Below are positions 7,015-13,314 of a stretch of 30,751 nucleotides of DNA, one piece after another. Position 1 is the first letter of the stretch, and the number at the start of each line of letters is the position of its first letter. The notes under the pieces are model-generated. The model was not told the origin of the DNA and ran no database searches. It saw only the letters and a program-made list of their open reading frames with translations. Position numbers and translations under genes: made by a program. This DNA is from an uncultured Collinsella sp. (GTDB taxonomy: Bacteria; Actinomycetota; Coriobacteriia; Coriobacteriales; Coriobacteriaceae). The stretch lies in contig CATWCP010000012.1 of assembly GCA_958349325.1 (NCBI GenBank), positions 1 through 30,751 on the forward strand. The letters are read 5' to 3'.

Positions 7015-7155
7015 TACCACACCGCAAGGCTTCACATGCATATGCGAACAGACCTTGAAAGGCGGGTGCCCTCCAATTCGCCTGTTTGCATACGCAAAGC
7101 GGCAGCTATGCCATTGTGAAGCTCCATCCAAATATATGGATGTTGCGGTGTGGTA
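7015..7155 (-). ncRNA. Multi-helix structured element (candidate leader RNA)
   Basis: Five helices nest with almost no unpaired joints. P1 is TACCACACCGCAA (7015-7027) with its exact complement 7143-7155. P2 is GCTTCACA (7029-7036) with 7115-7122. P3 is TGCATATGCGAACAG (7037-7051) with 7082-7096, thirteen Watson-Crick pairs and two wobble-type pairs. Small hairpins lie at 7101-7112 (GGCA/TGCC) and 7125-7142 (CATCCA/TGGATG). A copy of CTACCACA at 7005-7012 could compete for one P1 strand. The minus strand is preferred because the fold would then lie in the leader of the zinc-ribbon gene. A DNA-level role (origin, transfer site or a small inverted-repeat transposon) is possible. No known RNA family was recognised. 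Confidence 0.5.
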
Positions 7156-7514
7156 GATGAGATTGTATCAAGGACACGGGCGAACATTTTGAGTAAAAGG
7201 GCGAACGGTGCCACTTCCTGCTGGCATTTCTCAGGGCGCGAAGATTCAAGGCGTTTTAGGCAGCTAGCGGTCTTCTCGATAGCATTGGTGATTATGCCTT
7301 GGTAATACGCTATTTACAGTGAAGGTAGACGGTCGGAGGAATTTATTCTTCCTGTCATGTTGATATCAACTACATAGATGGGGTCTGCCAAGTAGAAGTT
7401 GAGGCAAAAGTGTAAAACGCCCCGTATGCGCCAAAACAGACTGGGGCAGGGACTTACGAGGTAACGCGCCTTCTGCAAGCTGGGAGTGCGCAAGAGAGTT
7501 AAGCCGCGTCACGG

Positions 7515-7652
7515 TGTATCCCAAAATTCATAACATTTGAGACATGAGAAACACTACTTCCCAAGTGAGTCTTTTGAATCAAATAGTGTCCTAAAAGATA
7601 TTCCAAAAGTCTATGTCCCAATATAAAATACTAATAGGACTTTTGAGACATA
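7515..7652. promoter_or_regulatory. Candidate res/operator region of the serine recombinase
   Basis: Five related half-sites of the form TTTTGRGACAT occur: 7515-7526 (minus), 7534-7545 (plus), 7585-7596 (minus), 7612-7623 (minus) and 7641-7652 (plus). The first two face each other as a 31-bp dyad and the last two as a 41-bp dyad. The last half-site ends 19 bp before the recombinase ATG. Multi-dyad regions directly upstream of a resolvase gene are the usual place for res sites, which also repress the gene. Confidence 0.6.
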
Positions 7653-7671
7653 TAGGAATTGGAGGCACGCG

Positions 7672-8247
7672 ATGAAGTTTCTCTACGCTCGCTGCTCAAC
7701 AAAGGAACAGAATGAGGCAAGGCAGCTTGAATATGCGCACGAGCTTGGCTTAAAGGATAACCAGATATTTATCGACAAGGCTTCGGGCAAGAACGCTAAT
7801 CGTCCCGCTCTGAAAGATATGCTCTCTCGTCTGCGCGAGGGCGATGAAGTTTATATCACTGAGCTGTCTCGACTTGGCAGGAGTACTAAAGACCTAATTG
7901 ACCTTATGGAGACCTTCGAACAGATGCATGTCGAGGTTCATAGCAAGAAAGAGGCTATCGATACGACCACTCCAGCAGGCAAGTTGATATTTCATATGCT
8001 GTCAGCCATTGCTGAGTTCCAGAGGCAGATCATCCTTGAGAATGCTGCCGAGGGCAGGGAGGCCGCTATGAAGCAAGGTGTGAAGTTCGGCAGACCTAAT
8101 GTTGATGAAGACGCTCTCAACATGGCTCTCTATCTATTTGAAAACGACAGAACGAAGTCGGTTAAAGAGATATGTGAAAAGACTGGAATCAGCAGGAGCA
8201 CTCTATATAGAGAAGCTGGCAACAAAAATGTATGTCGTAGTAAATAA
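7672..8247 (+). CDS. Small serine recombinase (resolvase/invertase family)
   Basis: The 191-residue protein has the catalytic N-terminal domain of the Tn3-resolvase/DNA-invertase family: YARCSTKEQNEARQ with the nucleophilic Ser at residue 9, YITELSRLGRSTKD with conserved arginines near 60-70, and a long E-helix (LIFHMLSAIAEFQRQ). A C-terminal helix-turn-helix (KSVKEICEKTGISRSTLYRE) binds DNA. ATG at 7672 follows TTGGAGGCACGC. It could resolve element multimers or invert a segment; the dyads upstream fit a resolvase. Length and active-site residues are normal, so it is probably active. It is the first plus-strand gene of the element, and the region after it to 8665 is non-coding. Confidence 0.9.
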   Translation: MKFLYARCSTKEQNEARQLEYAHELGLKDNQIFIDKASGKNANRPALKDMLSRLREGDEVYITELSRLGRSTKDLIDLMETFEQMHVEVHSKKEAIDTTTPAGKLIFHMLSAIAEFQRQIILENAAEGREAAMKQGVKFGRPNVDEDALNMALYLFENDRTKSVKEICEKTGISRSTLYREAGNKNVCRSK

Positions 8248-8665
8248 AAATCAAATATATAAACTCGATAGCTCAAAACTATATCGCGAAATAGGGAATT
8301 GATATTGATGGTTTGGCGTATAGCCGTTACATGCTAGGGGATACTTTCACTGTACCTAAATAGCGGAGTTGGTAATCTTAATTAAGGGAGGTGAGTTTGT
8401 ATCCGCTACTTACTAACGTATCTACCTGCATGTTTAACAATATCAATCTCGCATTACTTATAGTTTGCTACATCTCTTCGAGACGTAGCAAATGATTATA
8501 TTTGTCACCTTTCAAGTCCCTAAATAAATATTATTTATATATGGTAGTTGATTGGTGACAAATTATGCGAGATGAAATCGAGCATCTATAAGTTAATAAA
8601 AAAATTATAGTGACAAATTAAATTCGTGCAGGAAGGTAATTCAGTTGGATTGATAGGAGGTTTAT
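8248..8665. other. AT-rich non-coding region with nested inverted repeats
   Basis: This stretch has very low GC and no supported gene before the TTG start at 8666. ATCTCGCAT (8446-8454) pairs with ATGCGAGAT (8565-8573). Within it lie a strong hairpin (8464-8492, TTTGCTAC...GTAGCAAA) and a second stem ATTTGTCACC (8500-8509) with GGTGACAAAT (8554-8563) enclosing an AT-only stretch. GTGACAAATTA is repeated at 8555-8565 and 8610-8620. It could be a structured leader or a replication origin. Confidence 0.55.
8446..8573 (+). promoter_or_regulatory. Structured AT-rich element upstream of the TTG-start gene
   Basis: Two outer stems of 9 and 10 bp and an internal TCTC-TTC-GAGA hairpin form a branched fold. 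The 3' arms of both outer stems are adjacent (8554-8563, 8565-8573). An AATAAATATTATTTATATAT stretch sits in the inner loop. The layout fits a melted-origin region next to an initiator gene as well as a cis-acting RNA. Neither is proven. Confidence 0.4.
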
Positions 8666-9655
8666 TTGGATTTAGAGCTAAAAGTTGGAGAGTACAGCTA
8701 CAAGGAAATGTGTGAGCTATTTCACGAGAAACAAAAAACGGGCAAGTCGAAGCAACTGCAACTGAAGCATTGGGAACTGTATTGCCGCTATGAGAGGCCG
8801 ACCAATCGATTGTTCGTTGTAAATGAGGTTTACAAAACGCCGTTGGAGAGGATTGACGGGAGAAAGACGAACGGGAGAAAATCGGAAATTGAGGAAGAGT
8901 TCACCATCCTATTCAATTCGCTATTCGTTCGGGAATTGACGCGAAATAGGTACCATACAGCAAATGGACAGTGGCAGACAGCAAGACTGACCAATGGCGA
9001 GCTTTCTGAATATTTTGGACTGTATGGGGATCGTCTTTATTATGCAAAAAAGGACAAGAAGATAGACGATGACCTATTTCAAGAGCTGACATCCAAGCTG
9101 AGCGGCAAAAGAAGGAGTCTTATTGTCGACCGCGCTGCAAAGATAGATTGGGTTGAAGTAAAAAAGGAGGTGATCGTATATTGGGGAGACCATCCTCTTT
9201 ACTATGGCGAAGAGTATCGAGAGTCTTTTGATTCGTATCGCATTGAGTATGTTCGCAAACATGGATATAGATCTCTTGCTGATGTAATAAAACACAACGA
9301 GTGGTCTGATATGTCTGAGTATGTACTTGGGCGATTTAAGGCAACGTGGGAGAGTTCCCTTGCTGAAAAAAGTCCCTGGTTATTGTCGGACTATGGTTCA
9401 ATAAATAGGATTGAATCGTGCACCTCGTTCGGACTTAAAGAAGGAGCGGAGAGGCCGACGTTTCATTATTCTCTTGAAGAAGTTGATTCTGCTAGATATA
9501 GCTTCAACCTGAAAACAGTGGCATCGCTGGTCAAACTCTTCGAAAAACAAATGCCAACAAAGGGTTGGAATATGGAACAGGTTCGCTATCTCCTTAGGAA
9601 ATATGTTTTGTTGCCCAACTGGCAAGACTATAGGAAACGTTCCAAGGCTGCATAG
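8666..9655 (+). CDS. Unrecognised 329-residue element protein
   Basis: The start is TTG at 8666 after TAGGAGG at good spacing; no ATG gives a comparable start. The N-terminal 60 residues (YSYKEMCELFHEKQKTGKSK, then QLQLKHWELYCRYERPTN and FVVNEVYKTPLERIDGR) resemble an N-terminal domain I associate with hypothetical proteins of Firmicutes phages and plasmids, probably a helix-turn-helix. The rest is charged, rich in Tyr, Trp and Arg, with no membrane helix or signal. Codon use is AT-rich compared with the host genes. The AT-rich inverted repeats just upstream allow a replication-initiator or regulatory role, but I do not recognise the family. The gene ends before a shared terminator at 9715-9750. 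Confidence 0.7.
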   Translation: MDLELKVGEYSYKEMCELFHEKQKTGKSKQLQLKHWELYCRYERPTNRLFVVNEVYKTPLERIDGRKTNGRKSEIEEEFTILFNSLFVRELTRNRYHTANGQWQTARLTNGELSEYFGLYGDRLYYAKKDKKIDDDLFQELTSKLSGKRRSLIVDRAAKIDWVEVKKEVIVYWGDHPLYYGEEYRESFDSYRIEYVRKHGYRSLADVIKHNEWSDMSEYVLGRFKATWESSLAEKSPWLLSDYGSINRIESCTSFGLKEGAERPTFHYSLEEVDSARYSFNLKTVASLVKLFEKQMPTKGWNMEQVRYLLRKYVLLPNWQDYRKRSKAA

Positions 9656-9714
9656 CTCTTTTTTGGTCTAAAACTGAAAGGCAATAGAATGTGCCGTAGA
9701 GGCCATGGAGAATG

Positions 9715-9750
9715 ACTTGGAGGAAGGGCATCATGCATCCTCCTCCAAGT
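9715..9750. terminator. Bidirectional terminator
   Basis: ACTTGGAGGA (9715-9724) pairs with TCCTCCAAGT (9741-9750), with further inner pairing (GG/CC, GCAT/ATGC), and TTTAATTA follows. It lies between the convergent genes ending at 9655 (plus) and 9780 (minus). Confidence 0.7.
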
Positions 9751-9779
9751 TTAATTATCATTATGCAGATATTTCACTG

Positions 9780-10586
9780 TTATCCGCAGACCTTGCAACA
9801 GCGGCTTTTACCGCTTGCGGAGATGCTTCCGCTGTGAATTCCAGATGAGCGTTTCAGCGTTGGGCAGTTTGGCGTGGTGTGGTAGACGCTGCCGCCCGAG
9901 ACCCAGTACACGGTTTGGCCCTGCGTGGCCTGAGCTTCACTTTGGATGCGGTTTTGTTCAGCCTCCCGTTGGGCGCGCTCTTGCTCCAGTTTCTTCGCAT
10001 CAACCTGTTTTTGGAGTTCATCGCGCTCGCTTTGAAGAGCATCAAGCTGGGAGTGGAGTTCTTCGAGCTTCGCTTTCTCATCGTCGATAGTTGCCTGCTG
10101 GTCTTTATAGAGAGTAAGCTCTCGACTTAAATCTGCTTTTTCGTTCTGTATCTTTTCGATGCGGCTCCGCAGCTTGTTGTTGTTATCTTGCAAAAGAGTT
10201 GCCTTGTCGAACGCATCATCATAGTCATCTGAAAGAGAATCGTACTTAGCGGAAAGTGCGTTGTAGCTCTCAACCTGCTCGCTATATGAATGGACTCCAA
10301 TAGCCGTGCTGGCGATAAGTAATGCGAACAATACGGCGAAGGCTATGACGGATCTCTTGCGAGCCCTGAGGTGCCGTGAGATGCGACGTGCCTCAGAACG
10401 GATTTTGATGCACGTGCTTGGTGCGCTGTTGTTGGGCTGATCGACTTTTCCTTTGGATTGGTTGGTCTCTGCGGTTCGCTCAATAGCAACGCAGAGACGG
10501 GCTAGGGTTTCATGGGCTAATTTGCGCCCTTCAGGGTTTTCTTCATCGGCGCAGAGGTCGATGAGCTTGCAATTCAATGGTTCCAT
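9780..10586 (-). CDS. Membrane-anchored coiled-coil protein with Cys-rich C-terminal motif
   Basis: The 268-residue product has a cytoplasmic N-terminus of about 78 residues, one membrane helix at about 79-98 (VIAFAVLFALLIASTAIGV), a long heptad-rich coiled coil to about residue 220 rich in Glu/Lys/Gln, and a 40-residue C-terminal motif. That motif reads VYWVSGGSVYHTTPNCPTLK and ends CCKVCG. It resembles small Cys/His modules at the C-termini of secreted nucleases and competence-like proteins (Y-H-x(4)-C ... C-x-x-C), and probably binds metal or forms disulfides outside the cell. ATG at 10586 is preferred; an in-frame GTG lies two codons upstream and neither has a strong ribosome site. It follows the lipoprotein gene in the same direction after about 38 bp, so the two may form an operon. 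Confidence 0.75.
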   Translation of the reverse strand: MEPLNCKLIDLCADEENPEGRKLAHETLARLCVAIERTAETNQSKGKVDQPNNSAPSTCIKIRSEARRISRHLRARKRSVIAFAVLFALLIASTAIGVHSYSEQVESYNALSAKYDSLSDDYDDAFDKATLLQDNNNKLRSRIEKIQNEKADLSRELTLYKDQQATIDDEKAKLEELHSQLDALQSERDELQKQVDAKKLEQERAQREAEQNRIQSEAQATQGQTVYWVSGGSVYHTTPNCPTLKRSSGIHSGSISASGKSRCCKVCG

Positions 10587-10623
10587 GGTCACTCTATTAA
10601 TTAATGGTTATTGAAAGATGGCC

Positions 10624-11526
10624 TTAATAGACAATATCCGTGTAGTAGTTATTCCATTCGCATCCACCATAACCGCTATCGGGATTGGAGAAGTAGAACG
10701 TCACCGTATATCTAGAATGAGGCTTAATGTTATCAACTTGGCATGTTGAATTTTCAGTCACGGTGCCCGACTCATTTTTTAGCGAACATTCCCAAGCCGA
10801 ATCAAATTGATAGTCGGTGTTGTTGTCGACCTCGAAGCTGGCAGAATAGTCAGTCCATGTTACCTCGTTGTCGATTCGGTCGGTCTGGCTGTCGATATCG
10901 GCCTCAATGGCTTCGAGAGCTGTTAGCAGCTTCTTCTGTTTGTCTAGTCCTGCGATGTAATTAGAGACAAAGTCATCGTCCGTGGCAAGGAATCCTATCT
11001 CCTCATAAAGCTCGTTGAGCGCTTCGTAACGAAGAACCATGCCCTTTTGCCATTCAATTTGCTCGTCCGATTTAAGGGCTTCGCCGAGGGCGGCTTTTTG
11101 GGTGTCGAGTCCTTCCAAATACTTGGTGCAAGAGTTCTTAACCGTGTCGCTGGAGAAATCTGCGGAACGGTATTTTTCTAGCTTTGCTAGCTCAGCATCT
11201 ACTAAAACACCCTGATCCGTATCGTCCGCGTGTTTTTGCCGCCAATGGATCGACTTTTTCAAATCTTTGCTAAATTGCTGGTCGGTTCTGAGCTTCGAGC
11301 ATTCTACGAGGGCGCTTTTCAAGTCTTTGTAGTGTTTAACATCCCGCTTCCCGCTAGCATCAAGTTCTTTATATTGGCTATTAAGAGACTGAAGCTCGTC
11401 CCAAGAGTCGGCGGTAATTTTTCCGATTGAGGCAATCTGCTGGTCGAGTTTTGTCCCCTGACTTGCGCAGCCGCTCAGTAGGATACATGAAGCCAACAAT
11501 GGGATGAGCAATGCTTGTTTGCGCAT
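10624..11526 (-). CDS. Lipoprotein with helical domain, unknown function
   Basis: The 300-residue protein starts with a lipoprotein signal: positive MRKQ, a hydrophobic stretch, then lipobox LSGC with Cys20 as the lipidated residue. The next 190 residues are mostly helical and charged, with heptad-like spacing. The last 80 residues turn to beta-rich sequence with paired cysteines (ECSLKNES, CQVDN, GCEWNN) and a TVTFYFS strand, resembling FxLYD-type or immunoglobulin-like C-terminal modules. ATG at 11526 follows GGAGGAAC and is clearly better than the upstream extension to 11607. It would be anchored in the outer leaflet of the cytoplasmic membrane. No specific family was recognised. Confidence 0.78.
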   Translation of the reverse strand: MRKQALLIPLLASCILLSGCASQGTKLDQQIASIGKITADSWDELQSLNSQYKELDASGKRDVKHYKDLKSALVECSKLRTDQQFSKDLKKSIHWRQKHADDTDQGVLVDAELAKLEKYRSADFSSDTVKNSCTKYLEGLDTQKAALGEALKSDEQIEWQKGMVLRYEALNELYEEIGFLATDDDFVSNYIAGLDKQKKLLTALEAIEADIDSQTDRIDNEVTWTDYSASFEVDNNTDYQFDSAWECSLKNESGTVTENSTCQVDNIKPHSRYTVTFYFSNPDSGYGGCEWNNYYTDIVY

Positions 11527-11654
11527 TTGTTCCTCCAAGAAAACGTGAAGATGTGGCTGAAGGCTCTGTTTGTGGTTTGCCGCAAACAAAAGCCAGAATG
11601 CTGGCATCGCTCATCGTGGCAGTGCCATTTTCAAGATTGATCATGAACGCTTCG

Positions 11655-11780
11655 TCAGATGGTCGGGCTTGTTGCGTAAAGCGGCCGATAGGCTGATGGG
11701 GCGCAATCGTTGATTGCAGTGGAAATCAGAGACGGGACGAGTTCTGCCGTAACAGCAATCGGGCGGTTCTTTTGGCTCAT
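11655..11780 (-). CDS. Small frame of 41 codons, possibly the 5' part of a broken gene
   Basis: ATG at 11780 follows GGAGGAAGGAAAGCCC, one of the best ribosome sites in the element. The product begins MSQKNRPIAVTAELVPSLIS and stops at 11655. In the next phase the sequence continues with APHQPIGRFTQQARPSDEAF and then MINLENGTATMSDASILAFV, which looks protein-like. A single frameshift between about 11700 and 11660 would join the two into a protein of roughly 80 or more residues. It may be a genuine small protein, a decayed gene or a sequencing artefact. No family was recognised. Confidence 0.35.
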   Translation of the reverse strand: MSQKNRPIAVTAELVPSLISTAINDCAPSAYRPLYATSPTI

Positions 11781-11833
11781 TGGGCTTTCCTTCCTCCGAC
11801 ACTTGGTAAACGCTGTGTTTGGTTGGCTGATGC

Positions 11834-11876
11834 GCCTGATAATCAGCGCTTATCTAGCCGAGCGATAGATATTGCC
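11834..11876. repeat. Internal, diverged attachment-site-like copy
   Basis: This 43-bp stretch matches 13212-13254 at 36 positions: the 15 bp GCCTGATAATCAGCG are identical, and the following 28 bp correspond to the phosphatase P-loop codons. Read on the minus strand it encodes GNIYRSAR then TAA, compared with GNICRSTR then TAG at the right end. Several differences are synonymous (GGA/GGC, AGG/AGA), as expected for a copy from a related phosphatase gene. Confidence 0.7.
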
Positions 11877-11879
11877 GTG

Positions 11880-12377
11880 TCATTCGAGACTGTTCCAAGT
11901 TTTTCCATTATCGGTTGAATAGGAATCGAGTTTTCCGTCTCCATCGTTATCCACGGCTTTGTTGCCATTGCCGTCAGCAATTGCTCCAGTTCCATCAGCA
12001 TTTTTATGAATGGCGTACTCCCCATCGGTGTCGATATAGTCTGTGCCACCGTCTTCCGAGTCAGACTTTAGATACGTTTTGCCGTCATCCGTATCAACCC
12101 AATCGTCCTCATCTAATAATGTGCTAGAAGATGAGCTCGATGAGGAGCTGGAGTAAGAAGAATAATCATCATCGTCCTCAGAGTCTTCATCATTTTCATC
12201 ATAGGCGGCAGAAGAAGAGGAGCTTGACGGATCATTGAAAGAATTCAATATGCAAGCACAGCTGGTGATGTATAGGGCGCAAAGAAGGCAGACAGCAAGC
12301 ATAGGCAGCAATGCCTTTTTAAAGTGCGTCGCAAGCTTCGCGCTTTCACTTTCGGTGCCAGTGTTTTCGTCCGTCAT
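11880..12377 (-). CDS. Ser/Asp-rich membrane-anchored protein with EF-hand-like repeat
   Basis: The 165-residue product has a short cytoplasmic segment, one hydrophobic helix at about residues 25-45 that ends ITSC (a possible lipobox after an unusually long n-region), a low-complexity linker of Ser, Asp and Glu runs, and a C-terminal part with Asp-rich turns. DNDGDGKLDSY matches the calcium-binding loop of dockerin/thrombospondin-3-type repeats. It is probably surface exposed. ATG at 12377 is chosen because AAGGG precedes it by 9 nt; the ATG at 12386 directly abuts that site. The start is 12 nt after the stop of the zinc-ribbon gene, so the two form an operon. Its stop codon lies 4 bp from the internal att-like copy. 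Function unknown. Confidence 0.72.
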   Translation of the reverse strand: MTDENTGTESESAKLATHFKKALLPMLAVCLLCALYITSCACILNSFNDPSSSSSSAAYDENDEDSEDDDDYSSYSSSSSSSSSSTLLDEDDWVDTDDGKTYLKSDSEDGGTDYIDTDGEYAIHKNADGTGAIADGNGNKAVDNDGDGKLDSYSTDNGKTWNSLE

Positions 12378-12389
12378 GGGTGTCATCCC

Positions 12390-12602
12390 TTACGCATCGT
12401 AGTCTTCGCGGAATCCGCAGTTCTGGCAGTAATACGTCTTTTTCTTCTTGCCAAGTGCTCCGCCCACGAGGCCAATGGGGCCTAAAAGCAGACCTCCAGC
12501 GGCGGCTTTTCCCACACTGAAGCCTTTATTAGATTCTCCTGTGCATTTCCAACCTGTGCGTTCTCCGCAAGATGGGCATTGTGCTGGTGCTTTGTTTGCC
12601 AT
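12390..12602 (-). CDS. Small zinc-ribbon protein with central hydrophobic Gly-rich segment
   Basis: The 70-residue protein has CPSCG near residue 9 and CQNCG near residue 60, four cysteines able to form one zinc ribbon. Between them lies a Gly-rich hydrophobic stretch (AAAGGLLLGPIGLVGGALG) followed by KKKK. This split-ribbon plus hydrophobic layout is LITAF-like and suggests membrane association. ATG at 12602 follows AAAGGATG at 8 nt; the frame extends three codons upstream without reason to use them. It is the first gene of a two-gene unit with the Ser/Asp-rich protein. The partner is unknown. Confidence 0.72.
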   Translation of the reverse strand: MANKAPAQCPSCGERTGWKCTGESNKGFSVGKAAAGGLLLGPIGLVGGALGKKKKTYYCQNCGFREDYDA

Positions 12603-13167
12603 AAAAATCATCCTTTCTCTGGCGATCGGTGCATCAACGTCTTTATGACTTCAAGTATTTCTTTTCAAGACGTTTGTGAATTAAATGCTATCGGTGTGAA
12701 CTGACACCGATTTCGCAGCTTGGGGTTAACGGACGAGGGTCACGTTTTATTCATCGTGATAACGGAATTGTTGTGCAGCAAATTGAACTTTTTGAGAGAT
12801 GAAAGCTATGTGTTTGTGCACGATGCGTTCTCCTTCCATTGGCGTGACGGAAACTGCGGAAGGAGGCTCATCCGAAGAGCGGAATGTGTAGCACGAAAAG
12901 GAGGAGTATCCACCCACAGTTGCTACACAGCTCCGAGCGCCTCGCAATAGCACGAACCAGCAAGGAGAAAGGGCAAATACCCCTCCTTGTCGCTGGTTGA
13001 GTGTCTTCAGTTGTGAAGCGCAAGCATTAAAAAATGCTAGAGCTGTGTAGCAGGTACAACTCTAGCATGCTGATAAGTTATTTAATCTACTGATCTGTTG
13101 AACGGTCGAAAAAGTAGGCTGTTGTGAAAAGCGGAACCATCTGACCTGTCGTGCCTGAGCCTCTATG

Positions 13168-13187
13168 AGTAGTAAAAAGGTAGTAGG
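13168..13187. promoter_or_regulatory. Candidate integrase arm-type site, right end
   Basis: AGTAGTAAAAAGGTAGTAGG lies 47 bp inside the right direct repeat, in the same orientation as the left-end motif at 4248-4268. The GAGTAGTAAA core (from 13167) agrees with the Tn916 DR2 site as I recall it. Confidence 0.55.
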
Positions 13188-13227
13188 TCAGATGATTTGA
13201 ATAGTTAATATGCCTGATAATCAGCGG

Positions 13228-13281
13228 CTACCTCGTCGAGCGACAGATATTTCCATAGCAGATAAAAAGAATGCGTTGCAT
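13228..13281 (-). pseudogene. 17-codon stub of the phosphatase gene at the right junction
   Basis: ATG at 13281 starts the same MQRILFICYGNICRST as the intact phosphatase, then one element-encoded codon (R) and TAG at 13228-13230. It is the host 5' end separated from its body by the insertion. It keeps the native ribosome site and lies 33 bp downstream of the DUF4143 ATPase stop. Confidence 0.8.
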
Positions 13282-13296
13282 GAGCGGCTTCCTTTC
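13234..13296. repeat. attR-type direct repeat (63 bp)
   Basis: Identical to 3952-4014. It marks the right boundary of the element; the next 18 bp lead to the stop codon of the flanking ATPase gene. Confidence 0.88.
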
Positions 13297-13314
13297 TAGG
13301 CGGTCGCGCGGGGC

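Larger units (their letters stand above)
6926..7671. other. Divergent intergenic region with a structured element and a res-like region
   Basis: This 746-bp gap separates the minus-strand zinc-ribbon gene from the plus-strand recombinase. It holds a possible SD-masking hairpin (6929-6968), an inverted repeat CACATC/GATGTG (6972-6996), the 141-nt multi-helix fold (7015-7155), a GGGCGAAC direct repeat near 7180-7205 and the recombinase half-sites (7515-7652). A 60-codon GTG frame at 7032-7214 (minus) crosses the folded region and is rejected. Confidence 0.6.
11527..11879. other. Region with a small frame, a possible broken gene and an internal att-like site
   Basis: No full-length gene is seen. 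The stretch holds a 41-codon frame with a strong ribosome site (11655-11780, minus), a second minus-strand frame with protein-like sequence downstream in another phase, a hairpin GTTTGTGG/CCGCAAAC (11568-11587) and the diverged attachment site at 11834-11876. Confidence 0.55.
3952..13296. mobile_element. Integrative element inserted at the 5' end of the phosphatase gene
   Basis: A 63-bp perfect direct repeat (3952-4014 and 13234-13296) brackets about 9.3 kb of lower-GC DNA. A Tn916-type integrase gene lies just inside the left end. Motifs close to the Tn916 arm-type site (AGTAGTAAAAA) lie inside both ends at 4248-4268 and 13168-13187. The element also has a serine recombinase, an unrecognised gene and several envelope-protein genes. 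No relaxase, coupling protein or conjugation gene is visible, so it is a mobilizable or cryptic integrative element, not a self-transmissible one. No excisionase gene was recognised; it could be a very short gene that I missed. Confidence 0.85.
12603..13314. other. Right end of the element, non-coding, with four perfect hairpins
   Basis: No supported gene lies in this stretch. Hairpins occur at 12690-12711 (ATCGGTGT/ACACCGAT), 12955-12998 (AACCAG-CAAGGAG with CTCCTTG...CTGGTT), 13034-13068 (ATGCTAGAG/CTCTAGCAT) and 13138-13194 (CATCTGACCT/AGGTCAGATG). The arm-type motif is inside the last one at 13168-13187. The right attachment repeat follows at 13234-13296. Confidence 0.6.

Noticed and set aside
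7015..7155. Retron msr-msd RNA or IscB/TnpB-type guide RNA
   Set aside because: No reverse transcriptase, TnpB or IscB gene is nearby, so the fold was kept only as an unclassified structured element.
7032..7214. 60-codon GTG frame on the minus strand
   Set aside because: It crosses the folded region, has only a weak ribosome site and no family-like sequence.
12720..12953. Open frames on both strands in the right end of the element
   Set aside because: Neither has a ribosome site or recognisable sequence, and the region is dominated by hairpins.
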